From Candidatus Humimonas hydrogenitrophica (GTDB lineage Bacteria > Gemmatimonadota > Gemmatimonadetes > Palauibacterales > Palauibacteraceae): a DNA stretch of 64,000 nt. The stretch lies in the NCBI GenBank assembly GCA_947581615.1, contig CANPVD010000045.1, positions 1 through 64,000 of the forward strand, read 5' to 3'. Below, piece by piece: positions 25,479-33,813 of the stretch. A program made the position numbers and the translations under genes. The notes under the pieces are model-generated. The model worked only from the letters and a program-made list of their open reading frames with translations, was not told the origin of the DNA and searched no databases. Each line of letters begins with the position of its first letter. Position 1 is the stretch's first letter.

Positions 25479-25898
25479 ATGCATTCCGAACATCTTCGCA
25501 ACGTGCGACTCTCCTGGGTGGCCTTCGGCTGGTTCGTGGGCTTCTCGGTGGCGAGCAGCCTCATTCTCGTGCTGGCCGCGGTGGGCATCGTGGGCAGCGG
25601 GCCCCTGGGCGACGCGGTGGGCGTATCGGTCGCGGTCGCGGTCGGATGGATCGCGGGCGGATTCCTGACGGGCTTCAAGACGGCCGCCGCTCCCATCCTC
25701 AACGGAGCGTCCATGGCCCTGTTCACCTTCGTGGCCTGGTTCGCGATCAACCTGGTGTTCGGCGGGCTCACCACCGGCGCCGAGGCCTGGGAGGGGATCA
25801 CGGTGCGCACGGCGGCTCTCGCCCTGCTGGTGCAGGGGGCCGCCGCCATCATCGGGTGCTGGGCCGGCTACCGGTACGCGCCCCTCAGGGTGGACTGA
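25479..25898 (+). CDS. Small four-helix membrane protein, unknown function
   Basis: The 139-residue product has four predicted transmembrane helices at about residues 13-38, 46-67, 75-95 and 108-130, with Gly/Ala-rich turns (GWIAGGFLTGFKTAAAPILNGA). It resembles TIGR04086/DUF-type small membrane proteins in architecture only. It begins 4 bp after rnhB and is probably co-transcribed. No catalytic motif is visible. Confidence 0.7.
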   Translation: MHSEHLRNVRLSWVAFGWFVGFSVASSLILVLAAVGIVGSGPLGDAVGVSVAVAVGWIAGGFLTGFKTAAAPILNGASMALFTFVAWFAINLVFGGLTTGAEAWEGITVRTAALALLVQGAAAIIGCWAGYRYAPLRVD

Positions 25899-25951
25899 GC
25901 GAGTCCGCTTTCGGGTCTCCGGCCCGGGAGCCGCGCGGTGGGAGTTCCGTC

Positions 25952-26437
25952 ATGAGAGACACGTTGCGGCTGATCTTCGCCCTCGCCCTGCCTGTGGCCG
26001 TCGGCTTCCTGGCGGGCCGCGTGACGGCCCCGGCCGTGGCCTCCTGGTATCCGGAGCTGGCCAGGCCCGCGTTCACGCCGCCCGCGTGGGTGTTCGCGCC
26101 CGTGTGGACGGCGCTGTACCTGGCCATGGGCGTGGCCGCCTGGCTGGTGTGGCGACGGGGTCTGGGGACGCCGGGTGTCGCCGTGGCGCTCGCCGTTTTC
26201 CTCGTGCAGCTCGCCCTCAACGGCCTGTGGAGCCTGTTGTTCTTCGGGATGCGCTCGCCCCTGGCGGGGCTGGCTGACATCGCCCTCCTGTGGATCGCGG
26301 TGATAGCCTGCACGGCCTTGTTCTTCGCCCGATCGAGGTGGGCGGGGCTCCTCATGGTACCGTACGCGGCCTGGGTCAGCTTCGCGGCGGCGCTGAACGC
26401 CTCCATCTGGTATCTGAATCGCCCGGGAGCGGGCTAG
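25952..26437 (+). CDS. tspO: TspO/MBR family protein
   Basis: The 161-residue, five-helix membrane protein has the TspO motifs WYPELARPAFTPPAWVFAPVWTALY, where the W-x-P-x-x-P segment and loop 1 bind porphyrins, then LNGLWSLLFFGMRSPLAGL and AAWVSFAAALNASIWYLN. Family members bind heme precursors and influence stress responses. The ATG at 25952 follows GGGAG. It converges on the PNPOx-fold gene, with 9 bp between stop codons. Confidence 0.93.
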   Translation: MRDTLRLIFALALPVAVGFLAGRVTAPAVASWYPELARPAFTPPAWVFAPVWTALYLAMGVAAWLVWRRGLGTPGVAVALAVFLVQLALNGLWSLLFFGMRSPLAGLADIALLWIAVIACTALFFARSRWAGLLMVPYAAWVSFAAALNASIWYLNRPGAG

Positions 26438-26446
26438 GGTCTCGCC

Positions 26447-26893
26447 TCAGGGCCTCTCGAATCGGCCCGTCGCCTCGGTGACGCGCAGGCGGTAGATCAC
26501 CGCCTCCCCCTGCAGCACGGCCTCCACGGCGTCCCGGGTCGCGTGCGAGGGTTGGCTGGTCTCGCTCGTGACCAGCGAGCCGAGACGGGCCACGAGGCGC
26601 TCCATGGCGTCCAGCGCCTCGGGTCCCTCCAGCTCCTCGAACCTCGCCCGGGCGACGACGCTCCTCCAGTGGGCGGCGTCCTCGACCCGGTCGACCTCGA
26701 TGCACACTTCGGGATTCTCCCGCATCATCGAGATCTTCAGGCCCGGGGCCGAGTGTCCGATCACGGAAGTGCCGTCGTACGCGTACGTGATCGGGACCAC
26801 GTACGTGCGTCCCTTCGCGTGGCAGCCCAGGCGCGCCACCACCTCCGAGCGCAGCACCTCCTCGATCTCCCGTTCCGAGAGCTCTCCGATCAT
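26447..26893 (-). CDS. Pyridoxamine 5'-phosphate oxidase-fold protein (NimA-like)
   Basis: The 148-residue split-barrel flavin protein begins IGELSEREIEEVLRSEVVARLGC. YVVPITYAYDG, IGHSAPGLKISMMRENPEVCIEVD and WRSVVARARFEELEG follow the pattern of 5-nitroimidazole-resistance/FMN-binding proteins. It is probably cytoplasmic and may reduce or bind a flavin-dependent substrate; heme or F420 binding also occurs in the fold. It lies 98 bp downstream of the NhaC gene on the same strand. Confidence 0.82.
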   Translation of the reverse strand: MIGELSEREIEEVLRSEVVARLGCHAKGRTYVVPITYAYDGTSVIGHSAPGLKISMMRENPEVCIEVDRVEDAAHWRSVVARARFEELEGPEALDAMERLVARLGSLVTSETSQPSHATRDAVEAVLQGEAVIYRLRVTEATGRFERP

Positions 26894-26991
26894 CGGTCTC
26901 TCCTGCCGGAGGAATCCGCCTTGTTCGCGCCGGAGGCACGGGCCCCCCCGTGCATGATCCCCAAGCTAACCGGACCCGGCGGCGCTCGCGC

Positions 26992-28464
26992 CTAGGCGTC
27001 GCCGGGACCGGTCTCCGCGGTCGCCAGCCGGATGCCGAAACGGGTCCGCCGCCACGCGGCGGCGATGAGGAGCGAGAACACGGGCCCGCCGTAGCAGAAG
27101 CAGGCCCACGGAAGGTAGCGTACCGTGGCGACGCCCAACGTCGTGGCCATGAACACGGCGGACACCGTCCACGGCATGAGGGGCTCGGTGATGGTGACCG
27201 AGTCCTCCAGCGAGCGGGACAGGTTGACCCGCGCCAGGCCACGCTCGTCGTATGCCTTCTGGAACAGCTCGCCCACGACCAGCGCCGTCACTCCGCCGTG
27301 GCTGGTCATCGCGATCATGGTGCCCCCCGATGCCATGGTCGAGGCAATGAGCCCGAAGACCGAGCGCACGCGCGCCAGCATGCGGCCGATGAGGAGGTCG
27401 AGCGCTCCGGACACGTCCATGCCTCCGGCCAGGAGGAAGGCGGCGATGATGAGGATGAGCGTGGTGGCCATGCTGTACAGGCCGCCCCGCTCGACCAGCG
27501 TCCGGAACGCGGAGCCGAGGGCCGACGGGTCCGCCCCGGTGGAGGCCACCATGTCCAACCTGAATCCGGACACCGCCGCCACGAGCGCATCCGGGATGGA
27601 GAAGCCCTGCACGAGGACGCCGATCGCCACGGCGAGCAGGGAGGACAGGGTCATGGCCAGAGCCGCCGGCGTCTTCCGCACGATGCTCCATACCACGAGC
27701 GCGGGCGGCAGGAGCACGATCGGGCTCAGCGAGAAGACCGAGTGGAGGTCGGACAGGAGGGCGCGGGCTTCGGCCGGCGTGCCTCCCGGCGGCACCGGGA
27801 GGAGCCGGGCGGCGGCCGTGTACACGACCAGGCAGACCAGGGTGGAGGGAGTGGCGGTGTACAACATGTGGCGGATGTGCTCGTACAGGTCCGCGCCCGC
27901 CCCGATGGCCGAGATGTTCGTGGAGTCCGACAGCGGCGACATCTTGTCGCCCAGGTAGGCGCCCGACACCACCGCCCCCGCCGTGGCGGCGATCGGGGCC
28001 TGCAGGGCCGCGGCCGTGCCCATGAGCGCCACGCCGATCGTGCCCGCCGACCCCCAGGAGGTCCCCGTGCAGGTCGACATGACGGCCGTCGCCAGGAACG
28101 CGGTCAGCACCAGGTAGCGCGGCTGGATGAGCCGCACGCCCCAGTAGACCAGGAACGGGATCGTACCCGACAGGACCCAGGTCGCGATCAGCATCCCGAT
28201 GGCGAGGAGGATGAGGATGGCGGGCAGGACGCCGGCCAGCTTCTCTCCGGTGGAACGTTGGATGTCGGCCCACGAGTGCCCGTGCCTCGCCGCCACCAGG
28301 CCGGCCGTCGCCGCGGCGACCAGGAGGACGACCACCAGGTACTCGGTGTCGAGGTGGGCCACGACTGCTCCCGCGACCAGGAGCACGAGCATGACGCCCA
28401 GCGGGAGGAGCGCCTCGAGCAGGGTGAGGGGAGGGCGCGGCCGGTGCTGGCCGGTCTCGCTCAC
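26992..28464 (-). CDS. nhaC: NhaC family Na+/H+ antiporter
   Basis: The 490-residue membrane protein has about 11-12 hydrophobic helices. Family motifs include TGTSWGSAGTIGVALMG, VVSGAYLGDKMSPLSDSTNISA and ASGGTMIAMTSHGG. It would exchange Na+ for protons, or malate/lactate for Na+ as in some NhaC relatives. The GTG at 28464 overlaps the stop of the upstream PLP-enzyme gene (GTGA); the much longer frame beyond it lies inside that gene. The coupled PLP enzyme is an odd partner for an antiporter. Confidence 0.88.
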   Translation of the reverse strand: MSETGQHRPRPPLTLLEALLPLGVMLVLLVAGAVVAHLDTEYLVVVLLVAAATAGLVAARHGHSWADIQRSTGEKLAGVLPAILILLAIGMLIATWVLSGTIPFLVYWGVRLIQPRYLVLTAFLATAVMSTCTGTSWGSAGTIGVALMGTAAALQAPIAATAGAVVSGAYLGDKMSPLSDSTNISAIGAGADLYEHIRHMLYTATPSTLVCLVVYTAAARLLPVPPGGTPAEARALLSDLHSVFSLSPIVLLPPALVVWSIVRKTPAALAMTLSSLLAVAIGVLVQGFSIPDALVAAVSGFRLDMVASTGADPSALGSAFRTLVERGGLYSMATTLILIIAAFLLAGGMDVSGALDLLIGRMLARVRSVFGLIASTMASGGTMIAMTSHGGVTALVVGELFQKAYDERGLARVNLSRSLEDSVTITEPLMPWTVSAVFMATTLGVATVRYLPWACFCYGGPVFSLLIAAAWRRTRFGIRLATAETGPGDA

Positions 28465-29636
28465 GCCAACCGCGCCAGGGCCCGGTCCAGGTCGTCGATC
28501 AGTGGGTCGGCCCCTTCGAGCCCCACCGAGAGTCGGATGAGCCCACGGGGGAGTCCCATCTCGGCGAGCTCCGACGCGTTGCGGCCGTTCTCGGGTGAGA
28601 TCGCCAGGCTCTCCACCCCGCCCCAGCTCACCCCGAGGTGGAACCGTTCGAGCGCGTCCAGCACGCTCCGCACGGACTCGAACGTCCCGCGGGCCAGCTC
28701 GAAGCTGAACAGGCCGGAGGTGCCCGCGAGCTGACGACGGCTCCGTTCGCCCTCCTCCCCCTCCGCCAGGGCCGGATGGTGCACCCGCCGCACGGCGGGA
28801 TGGTCCGCCAGGAAGGAGGCGACCCGGAGTGCGTCGGCCTCGTGACGGGCCAGCCGGACCGGGAGGGTCCGGAGGCCGCGGTGCAGGAGCCAGGCCTCGA
28901 AGGGAGCGAGGATCCCGCCACCCAGCATGTAGCCCTTCTCGAACAGGGGCCCCATCAAAGCCTCCGAGGTCACGGCCGCCCCCGCCACCAGGTCGCTGTG
29001 GCCCGCCAGGTACTTGGTGGCGCTGTGCACGACGATGTCCACGCCCACCGCGAGCGGTTTCTGGAACATCGGCGTCGACCAGCTGTTGTCCATGCAGGTG
29101 AGGACCCCGCGCTCCCGGCAGATCGCCGCGATCGCCGGCACGTCGGCGAGCCGGAAGGTCATGGTGCCCGGGCTCTCCAGCCACACGAGCCGCGTCTCGG
29201 ACCGGAGCGCCGCCTCCACGGCCGCCGGGGCCAGCTCCAGGGTCACATCATGGGCGACGCCGAAGCGCTCCAGGTGGCCCGCGAGCTGGAGAGCGGGGCC
29301 GTAGGTGTGGTTCACGAACAGGACGTGGTCTCCCGCCGCCAGGAAGCTGGACAGTACGGCCGAGATGGCCGCCATGCCCGATCCGAACGTCCGGCACGCC
29401 TCGCCTCGCTCCAGGGCCGCGATCTTCCGCTCGGCCGCCTCGGCCGTCGGGTTCGAGCCGCGGGTGTAGACGTGGTGCCCGCCCTCGTCGGCGAGGCCGG
29501 CCAGGAGGTCCTGGAAGCTGCGAAAGGAGAACAGGGAGGTCTGGACGATGGGGGGTGCCATCGGAGTCGAGGCGCCCCCCTCATCGGGCGCCTCATCTTC
29601 CAGGCAGATCGCGACGTCGGCGGGGTCGATCGGCAT
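28461..29636 (-). CDS. Cys/Met metabolism PLP-dependent enzyme (MetB/MetC/MGL family)
   Basis: The 391-residue fold-type I enzyme has YTRGSNPTAEAAERKIAALE, FGSGMAAISAVL (PLP phosphate loop), WLESPGTMTFRLADVPAIA, MDNSWSTPMFQKPL and the PLP-lysine segment VHSATKYLAGHSD. GLEGADPLIDDLDRAL ends the domain. The family includes cystathionine gamma-synthase, cystathionine lyases and methionine gamma-lyase. WSTPMFQ and the short linker recall cystathionine beta-lyase-like members, but specificity is not readable. It heads the transcript with nhaC. The 270-bp gap to the divergent fusion gene holds its promoter. Confidence 0.88.
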   Translation of the reverse strand: MPIDPADVAICLEDEAPDEGGASTPMAPPIVQTSLFSFRSFQDLLAGLADEGGHHVYTRGSNPTAEAAERKIAALERGEACRTFGSGMAAISAVLSSFLAAGDHVLFVNHTYGPALQLAGHLERFGVAHDVTLELAPAAVEAALRSETRLVWLESPGTMTFRLADVPAIAAICRERGVLTCMDNSWSTPMFQKPLAVGVDIVVHSATKYLAGHSDLVAGAAVTSEALMGPLFEKGYMLGGGILAPFEAWLLHRGLRTLPVRLARHEADALRVASFLADHPAVRRVHHPALAEGEEGERSRRQLAGTSGLFSFELARGTFESVRSVLDALERFHLGVSWGGVESLAISPENGRNASELAEMGLPRGLIRLSVGLEGADPLIDDLDRALARLA

Positions 29637-29906
29637 GCCGGAAGGTCCGGGTGGGCACTGCCGGCGTCAAGCTGCGCACGCTCGCCGGGGTGGCCGGGCT
29701 CCGGAGATGCCGAGAGCGCAGGCCGCTCCGCCCCCCGTTGCCCCGAAGGGAGCTCGAATCTAGCTTTGCGGCGAGCCTATGATTGGGCAGGCAAAATTCT
29801 GGTCCCGGCGCCGTCCGGAGACCGCGTGATCGGCGGGGTCGGCCCGGGCTTCCGGGCCCGACACCTTCCAAGCTCGTCGGCCCCGGGACCCCTCGTGGAG
29901 TGACCC

Positions 29907-31631
29907 ATGGAACGCCCGATCCTGTTCCTCGTCGCGGACGACGCCCCGGTCCTCGAAGCCCTCGACAGCGATCTCTCCCGGCGTTTCGGCAACGACTTCC
30001 GCGTCGTTCGCGCCGACGCGCCGGCGGCGGGACTGGCCACGCTGACCGCTCTCGCCGAGCGCGCTGAGTCCGTCGCCCTCCTGATCGTCGACCAGCGGAT
30101 GCGCGACATGTCCGGCGTGGATTTCCTGGGTCGCGCCCACGAGCTCCACCCGTTCGCCAAGCGTATCCTGCTGGTGGAGCGGGACTACACGGCCGCCAAC
30201 CCCGTCGTCCCGGCCATGACCCTCGGCTGGATCGACTATCACCTGGTCAAGCCATGGTCACCGGAGCTCGGGCTGTATCCCGCGGTGAGCGAGTTCCTGG
30301 CGGAGTGGGCGCGATCGCAGGCTCCCATCTTCAAGATGTTCCGGATCGTCGGTCCCTCGCACAGCCAGCGCGCGCACGAGATCCGGGACTTCCTGACCCG
30401 GATCGCCCAGCCCCACGCCTATTACCACGTCGACTCGTCCGAGGGAGCGCAGGTGCTTCGGGAGGCGGGCCAGGACGGCTCGCGCCTGCCCGTCGTCCTG
30501 CGCCACGACGGTCGCGTCCTGGTGGATCCCTCCGATGCCGAGCTCGTGGAAGCGATCGGGGGAGGGACGCAGATCAAGGACGGGCGGTACGACGTCGTGA
30601 TCGTGGGGGCCGGTCCGGCCGGACTCGCGGCCGCCGTGTACGCCGCCTCGGAAGGGCTCGATACCATCGTCCTCGAGCGCTCCATCTCGGGGGGACAGGC
30701 CGGGACCACTTCGAGGATCCGGAACTTCCCGGGCTTCACCTGGGGCATCGGCGGGCACGACTTCGCCTACCGGGCCTGCGAGCAGGCGTGGCTGTTCGGG
30801 GCGAACATGGTGTTCGCCAGGGAGGTCACGTCTCTGCGGGCGGCGGGCCGCGACCATGTCGTGGAGACGGCCGACGGTCGAGAGGTGACGGGACGCACGG
30901 TCATCCTCGCCACGGGGGTCACCTGGCGTCGGCTCGGAATACCCGCCCTGGAGGCCCTGGTCGGGGTGGGAGTGTTCTATGGCGCCGCTGTCACCGAGGC
31001 GAGGGCCATGGAGGGCCTCCACGTGTGCGTGGTCGGGGGCGGAAACTCGGCCGGCCAGGCGGCCCAGCATCTCTCCGGGTACGCCGCCTCGGTGACGTTG
31101 CTCGTCCGCGGGTCGTCCCTGCGCCGCAGCATGTCGGAGTATCTCGTCACGGAGCTCGAGCACGCGCCCAACGTCGGCATCCGGGCAGGCGTCGAGCTGG
31201 TAGACGGGCACGGGCAGGGCCGGCTGGAGGGCGTCGTGATCCGTGACCTCGCGACCGGGAGCGTGGAGGTCATCCCGACATCCGCCCTGTTCGTCCTCAT
31301 CGGGGCCATACCGCGGACCGACTGGCTCGGGAGTCGGGTGGTTCGGACCGACGACGGTTTCATTCTCACCGGAACCGACCTGTCGAGAGACGGGGCCTAT
31401 CTTGCGAGCTGGTCGCGGGAGCGCCCGCCCCTGGCCCTGGAGACGACCGTCCCGGGCGTGTTCGCCGCCGGCGACGTGCGCTTCGGCTCCGTGAAGCGGG
31501 TGACCTCGGCCACGGGCGAGGGCGCCATGGCCGTGCAGATGGTGCATCGGTACCTGGAGATGGAAGAGACCCTGCCTCCCGACGATCGAGGGCAGACGTC
31601 TCCCGGGCCCGCCGCTACGATCTCGCTCTAG
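29907..31631 (+). CDS. Receiver domain / thioredoxin-reductase-like fusion lacking the redox CxxC
   Basis: The 574-residue protein has three parts. Residues 1-120 are a response-regulator receiver with Asp11/Asp12, phospho-acceptor Asp62 (LLIVDQRMRDMSG) and Lys115 (HLVKP). Residues 140-218 form a thioredoxin/glutaredoxin-like linker without an active-site Cys pair. Residues 228-560 are thioredoxin-reductase-like, with FAD motif VVIVGAGPAGLAAA, NADPH motif CVVGGGNSAGQAA and the C-terminal GVFAAGDVR. Where TrxR carries CATC, this protein reads VFYGAA, so it cannot reduce thioredoxin in the usual way. Fused response regulator/TrxR proteins are known as a family. No histidine kinase is adjacent. 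It is monocistronic. Confidence 0.85.
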   Translation: MERPILFLVADDAPVLEALDSDLSRRFGNDFRVVRADAPAAGLATLTALAERAESVALLIVDQRMRDMSGVDFLGRAHELHPFAKRILLVERDYTAANPVVPAMTLGWIDYHLVKPWSPELGLYPAVSEFLAEWARSQAPIFKMFRIVGPSHSQRAHEIRDFLTRIAQPHAYYHVDSSEGAQVLREAGQDGSRLPVVLRHDGRVLVDPSDAELVEAIGGGTQIKDGRYDVVIVGAGPAGLAAAVYAASEGLDTIVLERSISGGQAGTTSRIRNFPGFTWGIGGHDFAYRACEQAWLFGANMVFAREVTSLRAAGRDHVVETADGREVTGRTVILATGVTWRRLGIPALEALVGVGVFYGAAVTEARAMEGLHVCVVGGGNSAGQAAQHLSGYAASVTLLVRGSSLRRSMSEYLVTELEHAPNVGIRAGVELVDGHGQGRLEGVVIRDLATGSVEVIPTSALFVLIGAIPRTDWLGSRVVRTDDGFILTGTDLSRDGAYLASWSRERPPLALETTVPGVFAAGDVRFGSVKRVTSATGEGAMAVQMVHRYLEMEETLPPDDRGQTSPGPAATISL

Positions 31632-31727
31632 TCGGGCTCGCTCCGGCCGCCGGCTCGGGTGCGGAGGTCTCGGTCCCGGCTCCGCTCCGTGCACGGGCAC
31701 CGGTCTCCGGATGCCGGTCTCCGGATG

Positions 31728-31762
31728 AAAAAACGGGGGCACGCCCGTGGGCGCGCCCCCGT
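31728..31762 (-). terminator. Intrinsic terminator of a minus-strand transcript
   Basis: On the minus strand ACGGGGGC (31762-31755) pairs with GCCCCCGT (31740-31733), 8 G/C-rich pairs, and is followed directly by six T residues (31733-31728). It is a textbook intrinsic terminator 28 bp after the stop of the 20-codon ORF. On the plus strand it may also end transcription of the fusion gene that stops at 31631, although the plus-strand T-run is only TCTTT. Confidence 0.75.
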
Positions 31763-31789
31763 CTTTCGCTGGTTGGGACGTCCGTCAGG

Positions 31790-31852
31790 TCAGGCGACCC
31801 TTCGAACGTGGACCATCAGCCTGCGGCGATTCAGCCATCGCTCGTACAGCAT
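31790..31852 (-). CDS. Candidate 20-residue basic microprotein
   Basis: This minus-strand ORF of 20 codons, MLYERWLNRRRLMVHVRRVA, is too short for ordinary gene calls. The ATG at 31852 is preceded by AGGAGG at 6-nt spacing, the best Shine-Dalgarno match in this part of the window, and the frame upstream is closed. An intrinsic terminator follows its stop. Seven of 20 residues are Arg. The peptide is not one I recognise. It may instead be a leader peptide whose translation controls the hairpin, or the whole may be a small RNA with an incidental ORF. Confidence 0.45.
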   Translation of the reverse strand: MLYERWLNRRRLMVHVRRVA

Positions 31853-32273
31853 GAGGAACCTCCTCGTATCGTCAAGAGTGTCGGTGTCGTCTCACTTCGC
31901 CCAACTTCCGCGACCGGACCGGATGCGCGCTCGGTCGGCCTTCGGGTGTCACCGTCGGCGGCTCCTTCGCCGCCTTCGGATCTCCCTACGGAGGGCGTGA
32001 GGCGCGAGTTTCAAGCAGGTTTCGGGCCGCGAGGCAGGATGGTTTCGTCGAAGCCATCGCGGATTATGCGAATGGCTGTGGCAAAGCTGCTTACGAGTTT
32101 TGTAACAGCGCGGTCGCTCCGAGCCCGGCGGACGCGCGAGAGGCCGGGTGCGGTGGGCCGTCGTGTATCGCTGCAAGGATGACAGGACGTCTGCCGGGCC
32201 CGCGTTGTCGCCGCCGGGGCTCGGGCGTAGCTTTTTCGCCTGGGCCGGGTATCGAACGGCCTCTTCCCTACCC
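31853..32273. other. Non-coding stretch between the microprotein ORF and tRNA-Lys
   Basis: No convincing protein gene is seen on either strand. The segment 32040-32120 is much less GC-rich than its surroundings and includes CATAAT on the minus strand (32062-32067), a possible -10 box, but without a recognisable -35 at proper distance. A 6-bp G/C hairpin (GGCGGC/GCCGCC, 31956-31973) lies in the presumed 5' leader of the minus-strand transcript. The plus-strand promoter for the tRNA must also lie here; I could not place it. Confidence 0.5.
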
Positions 32274-32346
32274 GGCCGGGTAGCTCAGCTGGCAGAGCAG
32301 CGGACTTTTAATCCGAAGGTCGCGGGTTCGATGCCCGCCCCGGCCA
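32274..32346 (+). tRNA. tRNA-Lys (anticodon TTT)
   Basis: The gene is 73 nt. The acceptor stem GGCCGGG/CCCGGCC is perfect with discriminator A. The D arm is GCTCAGCTGGCAGAGC, the anticodon stem GCGGA/TCCG(A) surrounds loop CTTTTAA, and the T arm is GCGGG-TTCGATG-CCCGC. The anticodon TTT reads Lys codons. CCA is not encoded; TTG follows the discriminator. A degraded HAF-repeat gene begins shortly downstream. Confidence 0.97.
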
Positions 32347-32410
32347 TTGTGGGACCGTAACGCCGTGGAGCCGCCGTCACTCGGGTGAGCGCCTCCGCGG
32401 CGGGCTACAG

Positions 32411-32790
32411 CGGGGTCCCGAGTTCACCGTCCGCTGGGCGGCCGCGAGGACGGTTCGGTCCGGGCCGGTCACGGATTTCAGCACCACGGGCGTTCCGATC
32501 AGGGTGCTCGGAACGCTCGGCGGCGCGGCCAGCGGCGGACCGGCGATCGACGCGCATGCAGACGTCGTTGGCTCGGCCTTGGTGACCTCCGGGCGCGACC
32601 ATGGCTTCCTCTGGAATGGCGGGGCCGGCATGCGGGACCTGGGGACGGCCGCCGGGCGATTCGGTTGGGTGGCGGACGGGCAGCGCCGATCGAGGGCAGA
32701 TCGTCGGGTTCGTGGGTGCAGCGGGGGCATGGGCATCACGACGAACGGGCCGTGGTGTGGAGGACGGAGTCGGGGCACGGTCGGCTCTGA
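32411..32790 (+). pseudogene. Frameshifted remnant of a HAF-repeat extracellular protein
   Basis: In one frame (32411-32680) the translation includes TTGVPIRVLGTLGG and DHGFLWNGGAGMRDLGT, which matches the HAF repeat (…HAFLW…G…DLGTLGG…A…IN…G…VVG). The pattern then continues in a second frame as ADRGQIVGFVGAAG (about 32690-32735) and in a third as HHDERAVVWRTESG (about 32733-32775). Two frameshifts inside a recognisable repeat series, with no start codon or signal peptide, indicate a broken gene. The intact ancestor would have been a secreted repeat protein. Confidence 0.6.
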
Positions 32791-32883
32791 GTCCACCCGA
32801 CTCCACCTTGCCGGGCACGGCGGCCGGCGCCACTATCCTTGGCCCGGCCCCATCCCGCTCCTTCTTCACGAGGAGATGTGCCC

Positions 32884-33426
32884 ATGAAGCGCCTGTCTCT
32901 CTTCGGCCTCGCGATCCTGGTCGTTCCCGGCCTGCTCGCCGCGCAGCAACCCGCTTCCTCCGGCGGCAACCCGACCGCCGAGGCGGCCCTGCGGATGAGC
33001 AAGCACTTCGGAGGGTACCTCACCAGCGCCGCAGACGAGGTCCCGGCCGACAAGCTCTCCTACAAGCCCACCGATGCGCAGATGACGTTCGGGCAGATCT
33101 GGGCGCACCTGGCGATGGCCAACCGGGGGGTCTGCAGCGCGATCAGTGGCATGAAGGCGCCCGACACGCCCACGCGGAAGGGCACGGAGCCCAAGGAGAC
33201 GCTCGTCAAGGAGCTCAAGGACTCCTTCGCCTTCTGCGACAAGGCGCTGGCCGCCACCGACGACAGCGACCTCGGGGGCACCGTGGACATGGGCTTCATG
33301 AAGGGTTCGCGCGCCATGGCCATGTTCGTCTACGTCGAGGACCTGGCGGACCACTACAGCCAGGTGGCGAACTACATGAGGCTGAACGGCATGCTGCCGC
33401 CCAGCGCGCGACGCGGCGGGGAGTAG
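32884..33426 (+). CDS. Secreted DinB-fold protein
   Basis: The 180-residue protein has a cleavable signal peptide (KRLSLFGLAILVVPGLLAAQ) and a four-helix DinB/YfiT-like body. The body shows VPADKLSYKPTDAQMTFGQIWAHLAMANRGVC, containing the first metal His (AHL) of the family, and VEDLADHYSQVANYMRLNGM with the HY motif of the last helix. DinB-like proteins are metal-binding thiol transferase relatives; exported versions have no established role. AGGAGA lies upstream of the ATG. Transcription probably ends at the hairpin at 33490. Confidence 0.85.
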   Translation: MKRLSLFGLAILVVPGLLAAQQPASSGGNPTAEAALRMSKHFGGYLTSAADEVPADKLSYKPTDAQMTFGQIWAHLAMANRGVCSAISGMKAPDTPTRKGTEPKETLVKELKDSFAFCDKALAATDDSDLGGTVDMGFMKGSRAMAMFVYVEDLADHYSQVANYMRLNGMLPPSARRGGE

Positions 33427-33813
33427 GGCAGGGCGGGACCTCGCCCGCCAGCCCGGCGGTCCCCACGCCGGTCGCCGCCGAGGCGTGATCGGGGCCCCCG
33501 AGCGGGGCCCCGTTCGCATCCCGGTCCCGGCGGCCCGGGACCGTCGAGGCTCTGGCTCGCCGCCCGGTGCGGCGGCGCCGCCCGCCCGGCTCACCACGCC
33601 ACACCCGGTCCACCTCCCACCGCGAGTTTCCGGTCTTTCCTACAGCGTCTTCCGGATTCTTCCCGACAGACATCGGCTGCACCTCGGACCATGCTGGATC
33701 ACGGCCACCGTGCGTGGTGGCGTGCGGACCGACCGGAAGGGGACCGCGCGCCGACGGAGCTCGACACGACACGCGCGGCCCGCCCGGCTCGAATTCGCCG
33801 CAGAGGAGGCACC
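33427..33813. other. Non-coding gap between DinB gene and Met/Gly lipoprotein gene
   Basis: Apart from the hairpin at 33490-33512 I see no gene. Frames that remain open have arginine/proline-rich translations typical of GC-rich shadow frames. The stretch 33625-33670 is pyrimidine-rich (TTCC and CTTCC runs) and could lie near a promoter, but no -35/-10 pair is convincing. Confidence 0.5.
33490..33512 (+). terminator. G/C hairpin downstream of the DinB gene
   Basis: CGGGGCCCC (33490-33498) pairs with GGGGCCCCG (33504-33512), nine G/C pairs around a 5-base loop, followed by only TTC. It lies 63 bp after the DinB stop. Without a clear T-run it is a weak intrinsic terminator or a transcript-end stabiliser. 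Confidence 0.45.

Noticed and set aside
31853-32273. Known riboswitch upstream of the 20-codon ORF
   Set aside because: I compared by eye with glycine, SAM, fluoride, c-di-GMP and cobalamin cores and found no match; only a short hairpin is evident.
32405-32869. 154-codon minus-strand frame opposite the HAF remnant
   Set aside because: The HAF repeat signal is on the plus strand; the minus translation is Pro/Arg/Ala-rich with no ribosome site.
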